Below are positions 36,336 through 49,247 of a stretch of 64,000 nucleotides of DNA, in pieces. The notes beneath the pieces are model-generated. The model saw only the letters and a program-made list of their open reading frames with translations, was not told the DNA's origin and searched no databases. The translations under genes and the position numbers were made by a program. This DNA is from Hydractinia symbiolongicarpus (taxonomy: Eukaryota > Cnidaria > Hydrozoa > Anthoathecata > Hydractiniidae), in NCBI RefSeq assembly GCF_029227915.1, contig NC_079879.1, forward strand, positions 15,874,001 through 15,938,000, written 5' to 3'. Every line of letters starts with the position of its first letter. Within the stretch, counting starts at the first letter, position 1.

Positions 36336-37438
36336 ATGGCCTTTTGCAGTCTAATAAAGGCCTCACACGTAAATCACGTGGTTCCATTTCCTGTGCAGGT
36401 TACCATTGGCCTAGTCCTTCCAGTCTCAATGCGCTACAACGTCCCAAGTTTTTTTCATTGGCGAAGTTGCCTTACAACACTCTTAACTAGGTGCACAGTC
36501 CTATAAAGGCTGTAATATGGCCTTTTGCAGTCTAATAAAGGCCTCACACGTAAATCACGTGGTTCCATTTGCCTGTGCAGGTTACCATTGGACTATTCCT
36601 TCCAGTCTCAATGTGCTACAACGTCCCAAGTCGTTTTCATTAGCGCCGTTGCTTTACAACACTCTTAACTACGCGCACAGACCTATAAAGGCTGTAATAT
36701 GGCCTTTTGCAGTATAATAAAGGCCTCACACGTAAATCACGTGGTTTCACCTGTCTGCGCAGGTTACCATTGGCCTAGTCCTTCAAATCTCAATGTGCTA
36801 CAACGTCCCAAGTCGTTTTCATTGGCGAAGTTGCCTTAGAACACTCTTTACTACGTGCACAGTCCTATAAAGGCTGTAATATGGCCTTTTGCAGTCTAAT
36901 AAAGGCCTCACACGTAAATCATGCGGTTCCATTCGCCTGTGCAGGTTACCATTGGACTATTCCTTCCAGTCTCATTGCGCCACAACGTCCCAAGTCGTTT
37001 TCATTAGCGCCGTTGCCTTAGAACACTCTTAACTACGTGCACAGTCCTATAAAGGATGTAATATGGCCTTTTGCAGTCTAATAAAGGCCTCACACGTAAA
37101 TCACGTGGTTCCATTTGCCTGTGCAGGTTACCATTGGACAATTACTTCCAGTCTCAATGCGCTGCAACGTCCCAAGTCGTTTTCATTGGCGAAGTTGCCT
37201 TAGAACACTCTTAAGTACGTGCAAAGTCCTATAAAGTCTGTATTATAGCCTTTTGCAGTCTAATAAAGTCCTCACACGTAAATCACGTGGCTTCAACGGT
37301 CTGCACAGGTTACCATTGGCCTAATCCTTCATGTCTCAATGTGCTACAACGTCCCAAGTCGTTTTCATTGGCGAAGTTGCCTTAGAACACTCTTTACTAC
37401 GTGCACAGCCCTATAAAGGCTGTAATATGGCCTTTTGC
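34862..37438 (+). repeat. Block P, copy 1
   Basis: This block spans the right end of HOR E copy 3 and the monomers up to 37,427. It recurs at 40,683-43,258 at an offset of 5,820 bp, and its right part recurs again at 43,259-45,077. Shared private changes such as CAGGTTCCCATTGG (35,125 and 40,945) show that the second copy derives from HOR E copy 3 rather than copy 1 or 2. Confidence 0.85.
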
Positions 37439-40400
37439 AGTATAATAAAGGCCTCACACGTAAATCACGCGGTTCCATTCGCCTGTGCAGGTTACCATTG
37501 GACTATTCCTTCCAGTCTCATTGCGCCACAACGTCCCAATTCGTTTTCATTAGCGCCGTTGCCTTAGAACACTCTTAACTACGTGCACAGTCCTATAAAG
37601 GATGTAATATGGCCTTTTGCAGTCTAATAAAGGCCTCACACGTAAATCACGTGGTTCCATTTGCCTGTGCAGGTTACCATTGGACTATTCCTTCCAGTCT
37701 CAATGTGCTACAACGTCCCAAGTCGTTTTCATTAGCGCCGTTGCTTTACAACACTCTTAACTACGCGCACAGGCCTATAAAGGCTGTAATATGGCCTTTT
37801 GCAGTCTAATAAAGGCTTCACACGTATATCACGTGGTTTCACCTGCCTGCGCAGGTTACCTTTGGACTAATCGTTCCAATCCCAATGTGCTACAACGTCC
37901 CAAGTCGTTTTCATTAGCGCCGTTGCTTTACAACACTCTTAACTACGTGCACAGTCCTATAAAGGCTGTAATATGGCCTTTTGCAGTCTAAAAAAGGCAT
38001 CACACGTAAATCACGTGGTTCCATTTGCCTGTGCAGGTTACCATTGGACTATTCCTTCCAGTCTCAATGCGCTGCAACGTCCCAAGTCGTTTTCATTGGC
38101 GAAGTTGCCTTAGAACACTCTTAAGTACGTGCAAAGTCCTATAAAGTTTGTATTATAGCCTTTTGCAGTCTAATAAAGGCCTCACACGTAAATCACGTGG
38201 TTTCACCTGTCTGCGCAGGTTACCATTGGCCTAGTCCTTCCAGCCTCAATGCGCTACAACTTCCCAAGTCGTTTTCATTAGTGCCGTTGCCTTACAACAC
38301 TCTTAACTTCGTGCACAGTCCTATAAAGTCTGTAATATGGTGTTTGCAGTCTAATAAAGGCTTCACACGTAAATCACGTGGTTTCACCTGCCTGCGCAGG
38401 TTACCTTTGGACTAATCGTTCCAGTCTCAATGTGCTACAACGTCCCAGGTCGTTTTCATTAGCGCCGTTGCTTTACAACACTCTTAACTACGTGCACAGG
38501 CCTATAAAGGCTGTAATATGGCCTTTTGCAGTCTAATAAAGGCCTCACACGTAAATCACGTGGTTTCACCTGTCTGCGCAGGTAACCATTGGCCTAGTCC
38601 TTCCAGTCTCAATGCGCTGCAACGTCGTAAGTCGTTTTCATTAGCGCCGTTGCCTTAGAACACTCTTAACTACTTGCACAGTCCTATAAAGGCTGTAATA
38701 TGGCCTTTTGCAGTCTAATAAAGGCCTCACACGTAAATCACGTGGTTTCACCTGTCTGCGCAGGTTACCATTGGCCTAGTCCTTCCAGTCTCAATGCGCT
38801 GCAACGTCCCAAGTCGTTTTCATTAGCGCTGTTGCCTTAGAACTTTCTTAACTACGTGCACAGTCCTATAAAGGCTATATTATGGCCTCTTGCAGTCTAA
38901 TAAAGGCCTCACACGTTAATCACGTGGTTCCATTTGCCTGTGCTGGTTACCATTGCACTATTTCTTCCAGTCTCAATGCCCTACAACGTCCCAAGTCGTT
39001 TTCATTACTGCCGTTGCCTTACAACACTCTTAACTTCGTGCACAGTCTTATAAAGTCTGTAATATGGTGTTTGCAGTCTAATAAAGGCTTCACACGTAAA
39101 TCACGTGGTTTCACCTGCCTGCGCAGGTTACCTTTGGACTAATCGTTCCAGTCTCAATGTGCTACAACGTCCCAGGTCGTTTTCATTAGCGCCGTTGCTT
39201 TACAACACTCTTAACTACGTGCACAGGCCTATAAAGGCTGTAATATGGCCTTTTGCAGTCTAATAAAGGCCTCACACGTAAATCACGTGGTTTCACCTGT
39301 CTGCGCAGGTTACCATTGGCCTAGTCCTTCCAGTCTCAATGCGCTGCAACGTCCCAAGTCGTTTTCATTAGCGCCGTTGCCTTAGAACACTCTTAACTAC
39401 GTGCACAGTCCTATAAAGGCTGTATTATGGCCTTTTGCAGTCTAATAAAGGCCTCACACGTTAATCACGTGGTTCCATTTGCCTGTGCAGGTTACCATTG
39501 GTCTATTCCTTCCAGTCTCAATGCGCTACAACGTCCCAAGTCGTTTTCATTATCGCCGTTGCCTTACAACACTCTTAACTACCTGCACAGTCCTATAAAA
39601 GCTGTAATATGGCCTTTTGCAGTTTAATAAAGGCCTCACACGTAAATCACGCGGTTCCATTCGCCTGTGCAGGTTACCATTGGACTATTCCTTCCAGTCT
39701 CATTGCGCCACAACGTCCCAAGTCGTTTTCATTAGCGCCGTTGCCTTAGAACACTCTTAACTACGTGCACAGTCCTATAAAGGCTGTAATATGGACTTTT
39801 GCAGTCTAATAAAGTCCTCACACGTAAATCACGTGGCTTCACCGGTCTGCACAGGTTACCATTGGCCTAGTCCTTCATGTCTCAATGTGCTACAACGTCC
39901 CAAGTCGTTTTTATTGGCGAAGTTGCCTTAGAACACTCTTAACTTCGTGCACAGTCCTATAAAGGCTGTTATATGGCTTTTTGCAGTTTAATAAAGGCCT
40001 CACACGTAAATCACGCGGTTCCATTCGCCTGTGCAGGTTACCATTGGTCTATTCCTTCCAGTTTCAATGCGCTACAACGTCCCAAGTCGTTTTCATTATC
40101 GCCGTTGCCTTACAACACTCTTAACTACCTGCACAGTCCTATAAAGGCTGTAATATGGCCTTTTGCAGTCTAATAAAGGCCTCACACGTAAATCACGCGG
40201 TTCCATTCGCCTGTGCAGGTTACCATTGGACTATTCCTTCCAGTCTCAATGCGCTGCAACGTCCCAAGTCGTTTTCATTGGCGAAGTTGCCTTAGAACAC
40301 TCTTAAGTACGTGCAAAGTCCTATAAAGTCTGTATTATAGCCTTTTGCAGTCTAATAAAGGCCTCACACGTAAATCACGTGGTTTCCCCTGTCTGCGCAG

Positions 40401-40682
40401 GTTACCATTGGCCTAGTCCTTCCAGCCTCAATGCGCTACAACGTCCCAAGTCGTTTTCATTAGTGCCGTTGCCTTACAACACTCTTAACTTCGTGCACAG
40501 TCCTATAAAGTCTGTAATATGGTGTTTGCAGTCTAAGAAAGGCTTCACACGTAAATCACGTGGTTTCACCTGCCTGCGCAGGTTACCTTTGGACTAATCG
40601 TTCCAGTTTCAATGTGCTACAACGTCCCAGGTCGTTTTCATTAGCGCCGTTGCTTTAGAACACTCTTAACTACGTGCACAGG
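37439..40682 (+). repeat. Block Q, copy 1
   Basis: About 18 monomers in which the M type returns (38,337, 39,064, 40,519), with tags such as GTCTAAAAAAGGCATC near 37,985, CAACGTCGTAAGTCG near 38,622, TTAGAACTTTCTTAAC near 38,840 and ATTATGGCCTCTTGCAG at 38,880. It is repeated almost perfectly at 45,078-48,321 at an offset of 7,639 bp. The one difference noticed is C at 38,116 against T at 45,755. Confidence 0.85.
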
Positions 40683-43258
40683 CCTATAAAGGATGTAATA
40701 TGGCCTTTTGCAGTCTAATAAAGGCCTCACACGTAAATCACGTGGTTCCATTTGCCTGTGCAGGTTACCATTGGACAATTACTTCCAGTCTCAATGCGCT
40801 GCAACGTCCCAAGTCGTTTTCATTGGCGAAGTTGCCTTAGAACACTCTTAAGTACGTGCAAAGTCCTATAAAGTCTGTATTATAGCCTTTTGCAGTCTAA
40901 TAAAGTCCTCACACGTAAATCACGTGGCTTCACCGGTCTGCACAGGTTCCCATTGGCCTAATCCTTCATGTCTCAATGTGCTACAACGTCCCAAGTCGTT
41001 TTCATTGGCGAAGTTGCCTTAGAACACTCTTTACTACGTGCACAGCCCTATAAAGGCTGTAATATGGCCTTTTGCAGTCTAATAAAGGCCTCACACGTAA
41101 ATCATGCGGTTCCATTCGCCTGTGCAGGTTACCATTGGACTATTCCTTCCAGTCTCATTGCGCCACAACGTCCCAAGTCGTTTTCATTAGCGCCGTTGCC
41201 TTAGAACACTCTTACCTACGTGCATAGTCCTATAAAGGCTGTAATATGGACTTTTGCAGTCTAATAAAGTCCTCACACGTAAATCACGTGGCTTCACCGG
41301 TCTGCACAGGTTACCATTGGCCTAGTCCTTCATGTCTCAATGTGCTACAACGTCCCAAGTCGTTTTCATTGGCGAAGTTGCCTTAGAACACTCTTTACTA
41401 CGTGCACAGTCCTATAAAGGCTGTAATATGGCCTTTTGCAGTCTAATAAAGGCCTCACACGTAAATCACGCAGTTCCATTCGCCTGTGCAGGTTACCATT
41501 GGACTATTCCTTCCAGTCTCATTGCGCCACAACGTCCCAAGTCGTTTTCATTATCGCCGTTGCCTTAGAACACTCTTAACTACGTGCACAGTCCTATAAA
41601 GGATGTAATATGGCCTTTTGCAGTCTAATAAAGGCCTCACACGTAAATCACGTGGTTCCATTTGCCTGTGCAGGTTACCATTGGACAATTACTTCCAGTC
41701 TCAATGCGCTGCAACGTCCCAAGTCGTTTTCATTGGCGAAGTTGCCTTAGAACACTCTTAAGTACGTGCAAAGTCCTATAAAGTCTGTATTATAGCCTTT
41801 TGCATTCTAATAAAGTCCTCACACGTAAATCACGTGGCTTCACCGGTCTGCACAGGTTACCATTGGCCTAGTCCTTCATGTCTCAATGTGCTACAACGTC
41901 CCAAGTCGTTTTCATTGGCGAAGTTGCCTTAGAACACTCTTTACTACGTGCACAGTCCTATAAAGGCTGTAATATGGCCTTTTGCAGTCTAATAAAGGCC
42001 TCACACGTAAATCACGCAGTTCCATTCGCCTGTGCAGGTTACCATTGGACTATTCCTTCCAGTCTCATTGCGCCACAACGTCCCAAGTCGTTTTCATTAG
42101 CGCCGTTGCCTTAGAACACTCTTAACTACGTGCACAGTCCTATAAAGGATGTAATATGGCCTTTTGCAGTCTAATAAAGGCCTCACACGTAAATCACGTG
42201 GTTCCATTTCCTGTGCAGGTTACCATTGGCCTAGTCCTTCCAGTCTCAATGCGCTACAACGTCCCAAGTTTTTTTCATTGGCGAAGTTGCCTTACAACAC
42301 TCTTAACTAGGTGCACAGTCCTATAAAGGCTGTAATATGGCCTTTTGCAGTCTAATAAAGGCCTCACACGTAAATCACGTGGTTCCATTTGCCTGTGCAG
42401 GTTACCATTGGACTATTCCTTCCAGTCTCAATGTGCTACAACGTCCCAAGTCGTTTTCATTAGCGCCGTTGCTTTACAACACTCTTAACTACGCGCACAG
42501 ACCTATAAAGGCTGTAATATGGCCTTTTGCAGTATAATAAAGGCCTCACACGTAAATCACGTGGTTTCACCTGTCTGCGCAGGTTACCATTGGCCTAGTC
42601 CTTCAAATCTCAATGTGCTACAACGTCCCAAGTCGTTTTCATTGGCGAAGTTGCCTTAGAACACTCTTTACTACGTGCACAGTCCTATAAAGGCTGTAAT
42701 ATGGCCTTTTGCAGTCTAATAAAGGCCTCACACGTAAATCATGCGGTTCCATTCGCCTGTGCAGGTTACCATTGGACTATTCCTTCCAGTCTCATTGCGC
42801 CACAACGTCCCAAGTCGTTTTCATTAGCGCCGTTGCCTTAGAACACTCTTAACTACGTGCACAGTCCTATAAAGGATGTAATATGGCCTTTTGCAGTCTA
42901 ATAAAGGCCTCACACGTAAATCACGTGGTTCCATTTGCCTGTGCAGGTTACCATTGGACAATTACTTCCAGTCTCAATGCGCTGCAACGTCCCAAGTCGT
43001 TTTCATTGGCGAAGTTGCCTTAGAACACTCTTAAGTACGTGCAAAGTCCTATAAAGTCTGTATTATAGCCTTTTGCAGTCTAATAAAGTCCTCACACGTA
43101 AATCACGTGGCTTCAACGGTCTGCACAGGTTACCATTGGCCTAATCCTTCATGTCTCAATGTGCTACAACGTCCCAAGTCGTTTTCATTGGCGAAGTTGC
43201 CTTAGAACACTCTTTACTACGTGCACAGCCCTATAAAGGCTGTAATATGGCCTTTTGC
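40683..43258 (+). repeat. Block P, copy 2
   Basis: This block matches 34,862-37,438 at an offset of 5,820 bp with no difference noticed by eye. The left junction lies at CCTATAAAGGATG, where block Q (GGCCTATAAAGG) passes into P. The right junction is in the monomer at 43,247, where AGTATAATAAAG of the first copy is replaced by AGTCTAATAAAG followed by CACGCAGTTCC. Confidence 0.85.
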
Positions 43259-45077
43259 AGTCTAATAAAGGCCTCACACGTAAATCACGCAGTTCCATTC
43301 GCCTGTGCAGGTTACCATTGGACTATTCCTTCCAGTCTCATTGCGCCACAACGTCCCAAGTCGTTTTCATTATCGCCGTTGCCTTAGAACACTCTTAACT
43401 ACGTGCACAGTCCTATAAAGGATGTAATATGGCCTTTTGCAGTCTAATAAAGGCCTCACACGTAAATCACGTGGTTCCATTTGCCTGTGCAGGTTACCAT
43501 TGGACAATTACTTCCAGTCTCAATGCGCTGCAACGTCCCAAGTCGTTTTCATTGGCGAAGTTGCCTTAGAACACTCTTAAGTACGTGCAAAGTCCTATAA
43601 AGTCTGTATTATAGCCTTTTGCATTCTAATAAAGTCCTCACACGTAAATCACGTGGCTTCACCGGTCTGCACAGGTTACCATTGGCCTAGTCCTTCATGT
43701 CTCAATGTGCTACAACGTCCCAAGTCGTTTTCATTGGCGAAGTTGCCTTAGAACACTCTTTACTACGTGCACAGTCCTATAAAGGCTGTAATATGGCCTT
43801 TTGCAGTCTAATAAAGGCCTCACACGTAAATCACGCAGTTCCATTCGCCTGTGCAGGTTACCATTGGACTATTCCTTCCAGTCTCATTGCGCCACAACGT
43901 CCCAAGTCGTTTTCATTAGCGCCGTTGCCTTAGAACACTCTTAACTACGTGCACAGTCCTATAAAGGATGTAATATGGCCTTTTGCAGTCTAATAAAGGC
44001 CTCACACGTAAATCACGTGGTTCCATTTCCTGTGCAGGTTACCATTGGCCTAGTCCTTCCAGTCTCAATGCGCTACAACGTCCCAAGTTTTTTTCATTGG
44101 CGAAGTTGCCTTACAACACTCTTAACTAGGTGCACAGTCCTATAAAGGCTGTAATATGGCCTTTTGCAGTCTAATAAAGGCCTCACACGTAAATCACGTG
44201 GTTCCATTTGCCTGTGCAGGTTACCATTGGACTATTCCTTCCAGTCTCAATGTGCTACAACGTCCCAAGTCGTTTTCATTAGCGCCGTTGCTTTACAACA
44301 CTCTTAACTACGCGCACAGACCTATAAAGGCTGTAATATGGCCTTTTGCAGTATAATAAAGGCCTCACACGTAAATCACGTGGTTTCACCTGTCTGCGCA
44401 GGTTACCATTGGCCTAGTCCTTCAAATCTCAATGTGCTACAACGTCCCAAGTCGTTTTCATTGGCGAAGTTGCCTTAGAACACTCTTTACTACGTGCACA
44501 GTCCTATAAAGGCTGTAATATGGCCTTTTGCAGTCTAATAAAGGCCTCACACGTAAATCATGCGGTTCCATTCGCCTGTGCAGGTTACCATTGGACTATT
44601 CCTTCCAGTCTCATTGCGCCACAACGTCCCAAGTCGTTTTCATTAGCGCCGTTGCCTTAGAACACTCTTAACTACGTGCACAGTCCTATAAAGGATGTAA
44701 TATGGCCTTTTGCAGTCTAATAAAGGCCTCACACGTAAATCACGTGGTTCCATTTGCCTGTGCAGGTTACCATTGGACAATTACTTCCAGTCTCAATGCG
44801 CTGCAACGTCCCAAGTCGTTTTCATTGGCGAAGTTGCCTTAGAACACTCTTAAGTACGTGCAAAGTCCTATAAAGTCTGTATTATAGCCTTTTGCAGTCT
44901 AATAAAGTCCTCACACGTAAATCACGTGGCTTCAACGGTCTGCACAGGTTACCATTGGCCTAATCCTTCATGTCTCAATGTGCTACAACGTCCCAAGTCG
45001 TTTTCATTGGCGAAGTTGCCTTAGAACACTCTTTACTACGTGCACAGCCCTATAAAGGCTGTAATATGGCCTTTTGC
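43259..45077 (+). repeat. Block P', partial third copy, 10-mer, 1,819 bp
   Basis: Ten monomers match 41,440-43,258 at an offset of 1,819 bp, and equally 35,620-37,438 at 7,639 bp. One F-type monomer of 181 bp explains the length. It ends with the AGTATAATAAAG monomer at 45,066, which leads into the second Q block as in the first P-Q pair. Confidence 0.85.
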
Positions 45078-48000
45078 AGTATAATAAAGGCCTCACACGT
45101 AAATCACGCGGTTCCATTCGCCTGTGCAGGTTACCATTGGACTATTCCTTCCAGTCTCATTGCGCCACAACGTCCCAATTCGTTTTCATTAGCGCCGTTG
45201 CCTTAGAACACTCTTAACTACGTGCACAGTCCTATAAAGGATGTAATATGGCCTTTTGCAGTCTAATAAAGGCCTCACACGTAAATCACGTGGTTCCATT
45301 TGCCTGTGCAGGTTACCATTGGACTATTCCTTCCAGTCTCAATGTGCTACAACGTCCCAAGTCGTTTTCATTAGCGCCGTTGCTTTACAACACTCTTAAC
45401 TACGCGCACAGGCCTATAAAGGCTGTAATATGGCCTTTTGCAGTCTAATAAAGGCTTCACACGTATATCACGTGGTTTCACCTGCCTGCGCAGGTTACCT
45501 TTGGACTAATCGTTCCAATCCCAATGTGCTACAACGTCCCAAGTCGTTTTCATTAGCGCCGTTGCTTTACAACACTCTTAACTACGTGCACAGTCCTATA
45601 AAGGCTGTAATATGGCCTTTTGCAGTCTAAAAAAGGCATCACACGTAAATCACGTGGTTCCATTTGCCTGTGCAGGTTACCATTGGACTATTCCTTCCAG
45701 TCTCAATGCGCTGCAACGTCCCAAGTCGTTTTCATTGGCGAAGTTGCCTTAGAATACTCTTAAGTACGTGCAAAGTCCTATAAAGTTTGTATTATAGCCT
45801 TTTGCAGTCTAATAAAGGCCTCACACGTAAATCACGTGGTTTCACCTGTCTGCGCAGGTTACCATTGGCCTAGTCCTTCCAGCCTCAATGCGCTACAACT
45901 TCCCAAGTCGTTTTCATTAGTGCCGTTGCCTTACAACACTCTTAACTTCGTGCACAGTCCTATAAAGTCTGTAATATGGTGTTTGCAGTCTAATAAAGGC
46001 TTCACACGTAAATCACGTGGTTTCACCTGCCTGCGCAGGTTACCTTTGGACTAATCGTTCCAGTCTCAATGTGCTACAACGTCCCAGGTCGTTTTCATTA
46101 GCGCCGTTGCTTTACAACACTCTTAACTACGTGCACAGGCCTATAAAGGCTGTAATATGGCCTTTTGCAGTCTAATAAAGGCCTCACACGTAAATCACGT
46201 GGTTTCACCTGTCTGCGCAGGTAACCATTGGCCTAGTCCTTCCAGTCTCAATGCGCTGCAACGTCGTAAGTCGTTTTCATTAGCGCCGTTGCCTTAGAAC
46301 ACTCTTAACTACTTGCACAGTCCTATAAAGGCTGTAATATGGCCTTTTGCAGTCTAATAAAGGCCTCACACGTAAATCACGTGGTTTCACCTGTCTGCGC
46401 AGGTTACCATTGGCCTAGTCCTTCCAGTCTCAATGCGCTGCAACGTCCCAAGTCGTTTTCATTAGCGCTGTTGCCTTAGAACTTTCTTAACTACGTGCAC
46501 AGTCCTATAAAGGCTATATTATGGCCTCTTGCAGTCTAATAAAGGCCTCACACGTTAATCACGTGGTTCCATTTGCCTGTGCTGGTTACCATTGCACTAT
46601 TTCTTCCAGTCTCAATGCCCTACAACGTCCCAAGTCGTTTTCATTACTGCCGTTGCCTTACAACACTCTTAACTTCGTGCACAGTCTTATAAAGTCTGTA
46701 ATATGGTGTTTGCAGTCTAATAAAGGCTTCACACGTAAATCACGTGGTTTCACCTGCCTGCGCAGGTTACCTTTGGACTAATCGTTCCAGTCTCAATGTG
46801 CTACAACGTCCCAGGTCGTTTTCATTAGCGCCGTTGCTTTACAACACTCTTAACTACGTGCACAGGCCTATAAAGGCTGTAATATGGCCTTTTGCAGTCT
46901 AATAAAGGCCTCACACGTAAATCACGTGGTTTCACCTGTCTGCGCAGGTTACCATTGGCCTAGTCCTTCCAGTCTCAATGCGCTGCAACGTCCCAAGTCG
47001 TTTTCATTAGCGCCGTTGCCTTAGAACACTCTTAACTACGTGCACAGTCCTATAAAGGCTGTATTATGGCCTTTTGCAGTCTAATAAAGGCCTCACACGT
47101 TAATCACGTGGTTCCATTTGCCTGTGCAGGTTACCATTGGTCTATTCCTTCCAGTCTCAATGCGCTACAACGTCCCAAGTCGTTTTCATTATCGCCGTTG
47201 CCTTACAACACTCTTAACTACCTGCACAGTCCTATAAAAGCTGTAATATGGCCTTTTGCAGTTTAATAAAGGCCTCACACGTAAATCACGCGGTTCCATT
47301 CGCCTGTGCAGGTTACCATTGGACTATTCCTTCCAGTCTCATTGCGCCACAACGTCCCAAGTCGTTTTCATTAGCGCCGTTGCCTTAGAACACTCTTAAC
47401 TACGTGCACAGTCCTATAAAGGCTGTAATATGGACTTTTGCAGTCTAATAAAGTCCTCACACGTAAATCACGTGGCTTCACCGGTCTGCACAGGTTACCA
47501 TTGGCCTAGTCCTTCATGTCTCAATGTGCTACAACGTCCCAAGTCGTTTTTATTGGCGAAGTTGCCTTAGAACACTCTTAACTTCGTGCACAGTCCTATA
47601 AAGGCTGTTATATGGCTTTTTGCAGTTTAATAAAGGCCTCACACGTAAATCACGCGGTTCCATTCGCCTGTGCAGGTTACCATTGGTCTATTCCTTCCAG
47701 TTTCAATGCGCTACAACGTCCCAAGTCGTTTTCATTATCGCCGTTGCCTTACAACACTCTTAACTACCTGCACAGTCCTATAAAGGCTGTAATATGGCCT
47801 TTTGCAGTCTAATAAAGGCCTCACACGTAAATCACGCGGTTCCATTCGCCTGTGCAGGTTACCATTGGACTATTCCTTCCAGTCTCAATGCGCTGCAACG
47901 TCCCAAGTCGTTTTCATTGGCGAAGTTGCCTTAGAACACTCTTAAGTACGTGCAAAGTCCTATAAAGTCTGTATTATAGCCTTTTGCAGTCTAATAAAGG

Positions 48001-48329
48001 CCTCACACGTAAATCACGTGGTTTCCCCTGTCTGCGCAGGTTACCATTGGCCTAGTCCTTCCAGCCTCAATGCGCTACAACGTCCCAAGTCGTTTTCATT
48101 AGTGCCGTTGCCTTACAACACTCTTAACTTCGTGCACAGTCCTATAAAGTCTGTAATATGGTGTTTGCAGTCTAAGAAAGGCTTCACACGTAAATCACGT
48201 GGTTTCACCTGCCTGCGCAGGTTACCTTTGGACTAATCGTTCCAGTTTCAATGTGCTACAACGTCCCAGGTCGTTTTCATTAGCGCCGTTGCTTTAGAAC
48301 ACTCTTAACTACGTGCACAGGCCTATAAA
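45078..48329 (+). repeat. Block Q, copy 2
   Basis: This block matches 37,439-40,690 at an offset of 7,639 bp (42 monomers) and keeps all three M-type monomers and all private tags. It diverges at 48,329-48,330, where CCTATAAAGGCTG replaces CCTATAAAGGATG of the first copy. Confidence 0.85.
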
Positions 48330-49247
48330 GGCTGTAATATGGCCTTTTGCAGTCTAATAAAGTCCTCACACGTAAATCACGTGGCTTCACCGGTCTGCGC
48401 AGGTTACCATTGGCCTAGTCCTTCAAATCTCAATGTGCTACAACGTCCCAAGTCGTTTTCATTGGCGAAGTTGCCTTAGAACACTCTTTACTACGTGCAC
48501 AGTCCTATAAAGGCTGTAATATGGCCTTTTGCAGTCTAATAAAGGCCTCACACGTAAATCACGCGGTTCCATTCGCCTGTGCAGGTTACCATTGGACTAT
48601 TCCTTCCAGTCTCCTTGCGCCACAACGTCCCAAGTCGTTTTCATTAGCGCCGTTGCCTTAGAACACTCTTAACTACGTGCACAGTCCTATAAAGGCTGTA
48701 ATATGGCCTTTTGCAGTCTAATAAAGGCCTCACACGTAAATCACGTGGTTCCATTTGCCTGTGCAGGTTACCATTGGACTATTCCTTCCAGTCTCAATGC
48801 GCTGCAACGTCCCAAGTCGTTTTCATTGGCGAAGTTGCCTTAGAACACTCTTAAGTACGTGCAAAGTCCTATAAAGTCTGTATTATAGCCTTTTGCAGTC
48901 TAATAAAGGCCTCACACGTAAATCACGTGGTTTCCCCTGTCTGCGCAGGTTACCATTGGCCTAGTCCTTCCAGCCTCAATGCGCTACAACGTCCCAAGTC
49001 GTTTTCATTAGTGCCGTTGCCTTACAACACTCTTAACTTCGTGCACAGTCCTATAAAGTCTGTAATATGGTGTTTGCAGTCTAAGAAAGGCTTCACACGT
49101 AAATCACGTGGTTTCACCTGCCTGCGCAGGTTACCTTTGGACTAATCGTTCCAGTTTCAATGTGCTACAACGTCCCAGGTCGTTTTCATTAGCGCCGTTG
49201 CTTTAGAACACTCTTAACTACGTGCACAGGCCTATAAAGGCTGTAAT
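47860..49247 (+). repeat. Second 909-bp pentamer duplication
   Basis: Bases 47,860-48,338 match 48,769-49,247 at an offset of 909 bp (five monomers). Each copy contains the pair with GGTTTCCCCTGTCTGCG followed by the M-type monomer with AGTCTAAGAAAGG. The period equals that of the R-X-Y pentamer at 17 kb, but the monomers are different, so the five-monomer step arose separately. Confidence 0.8.
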
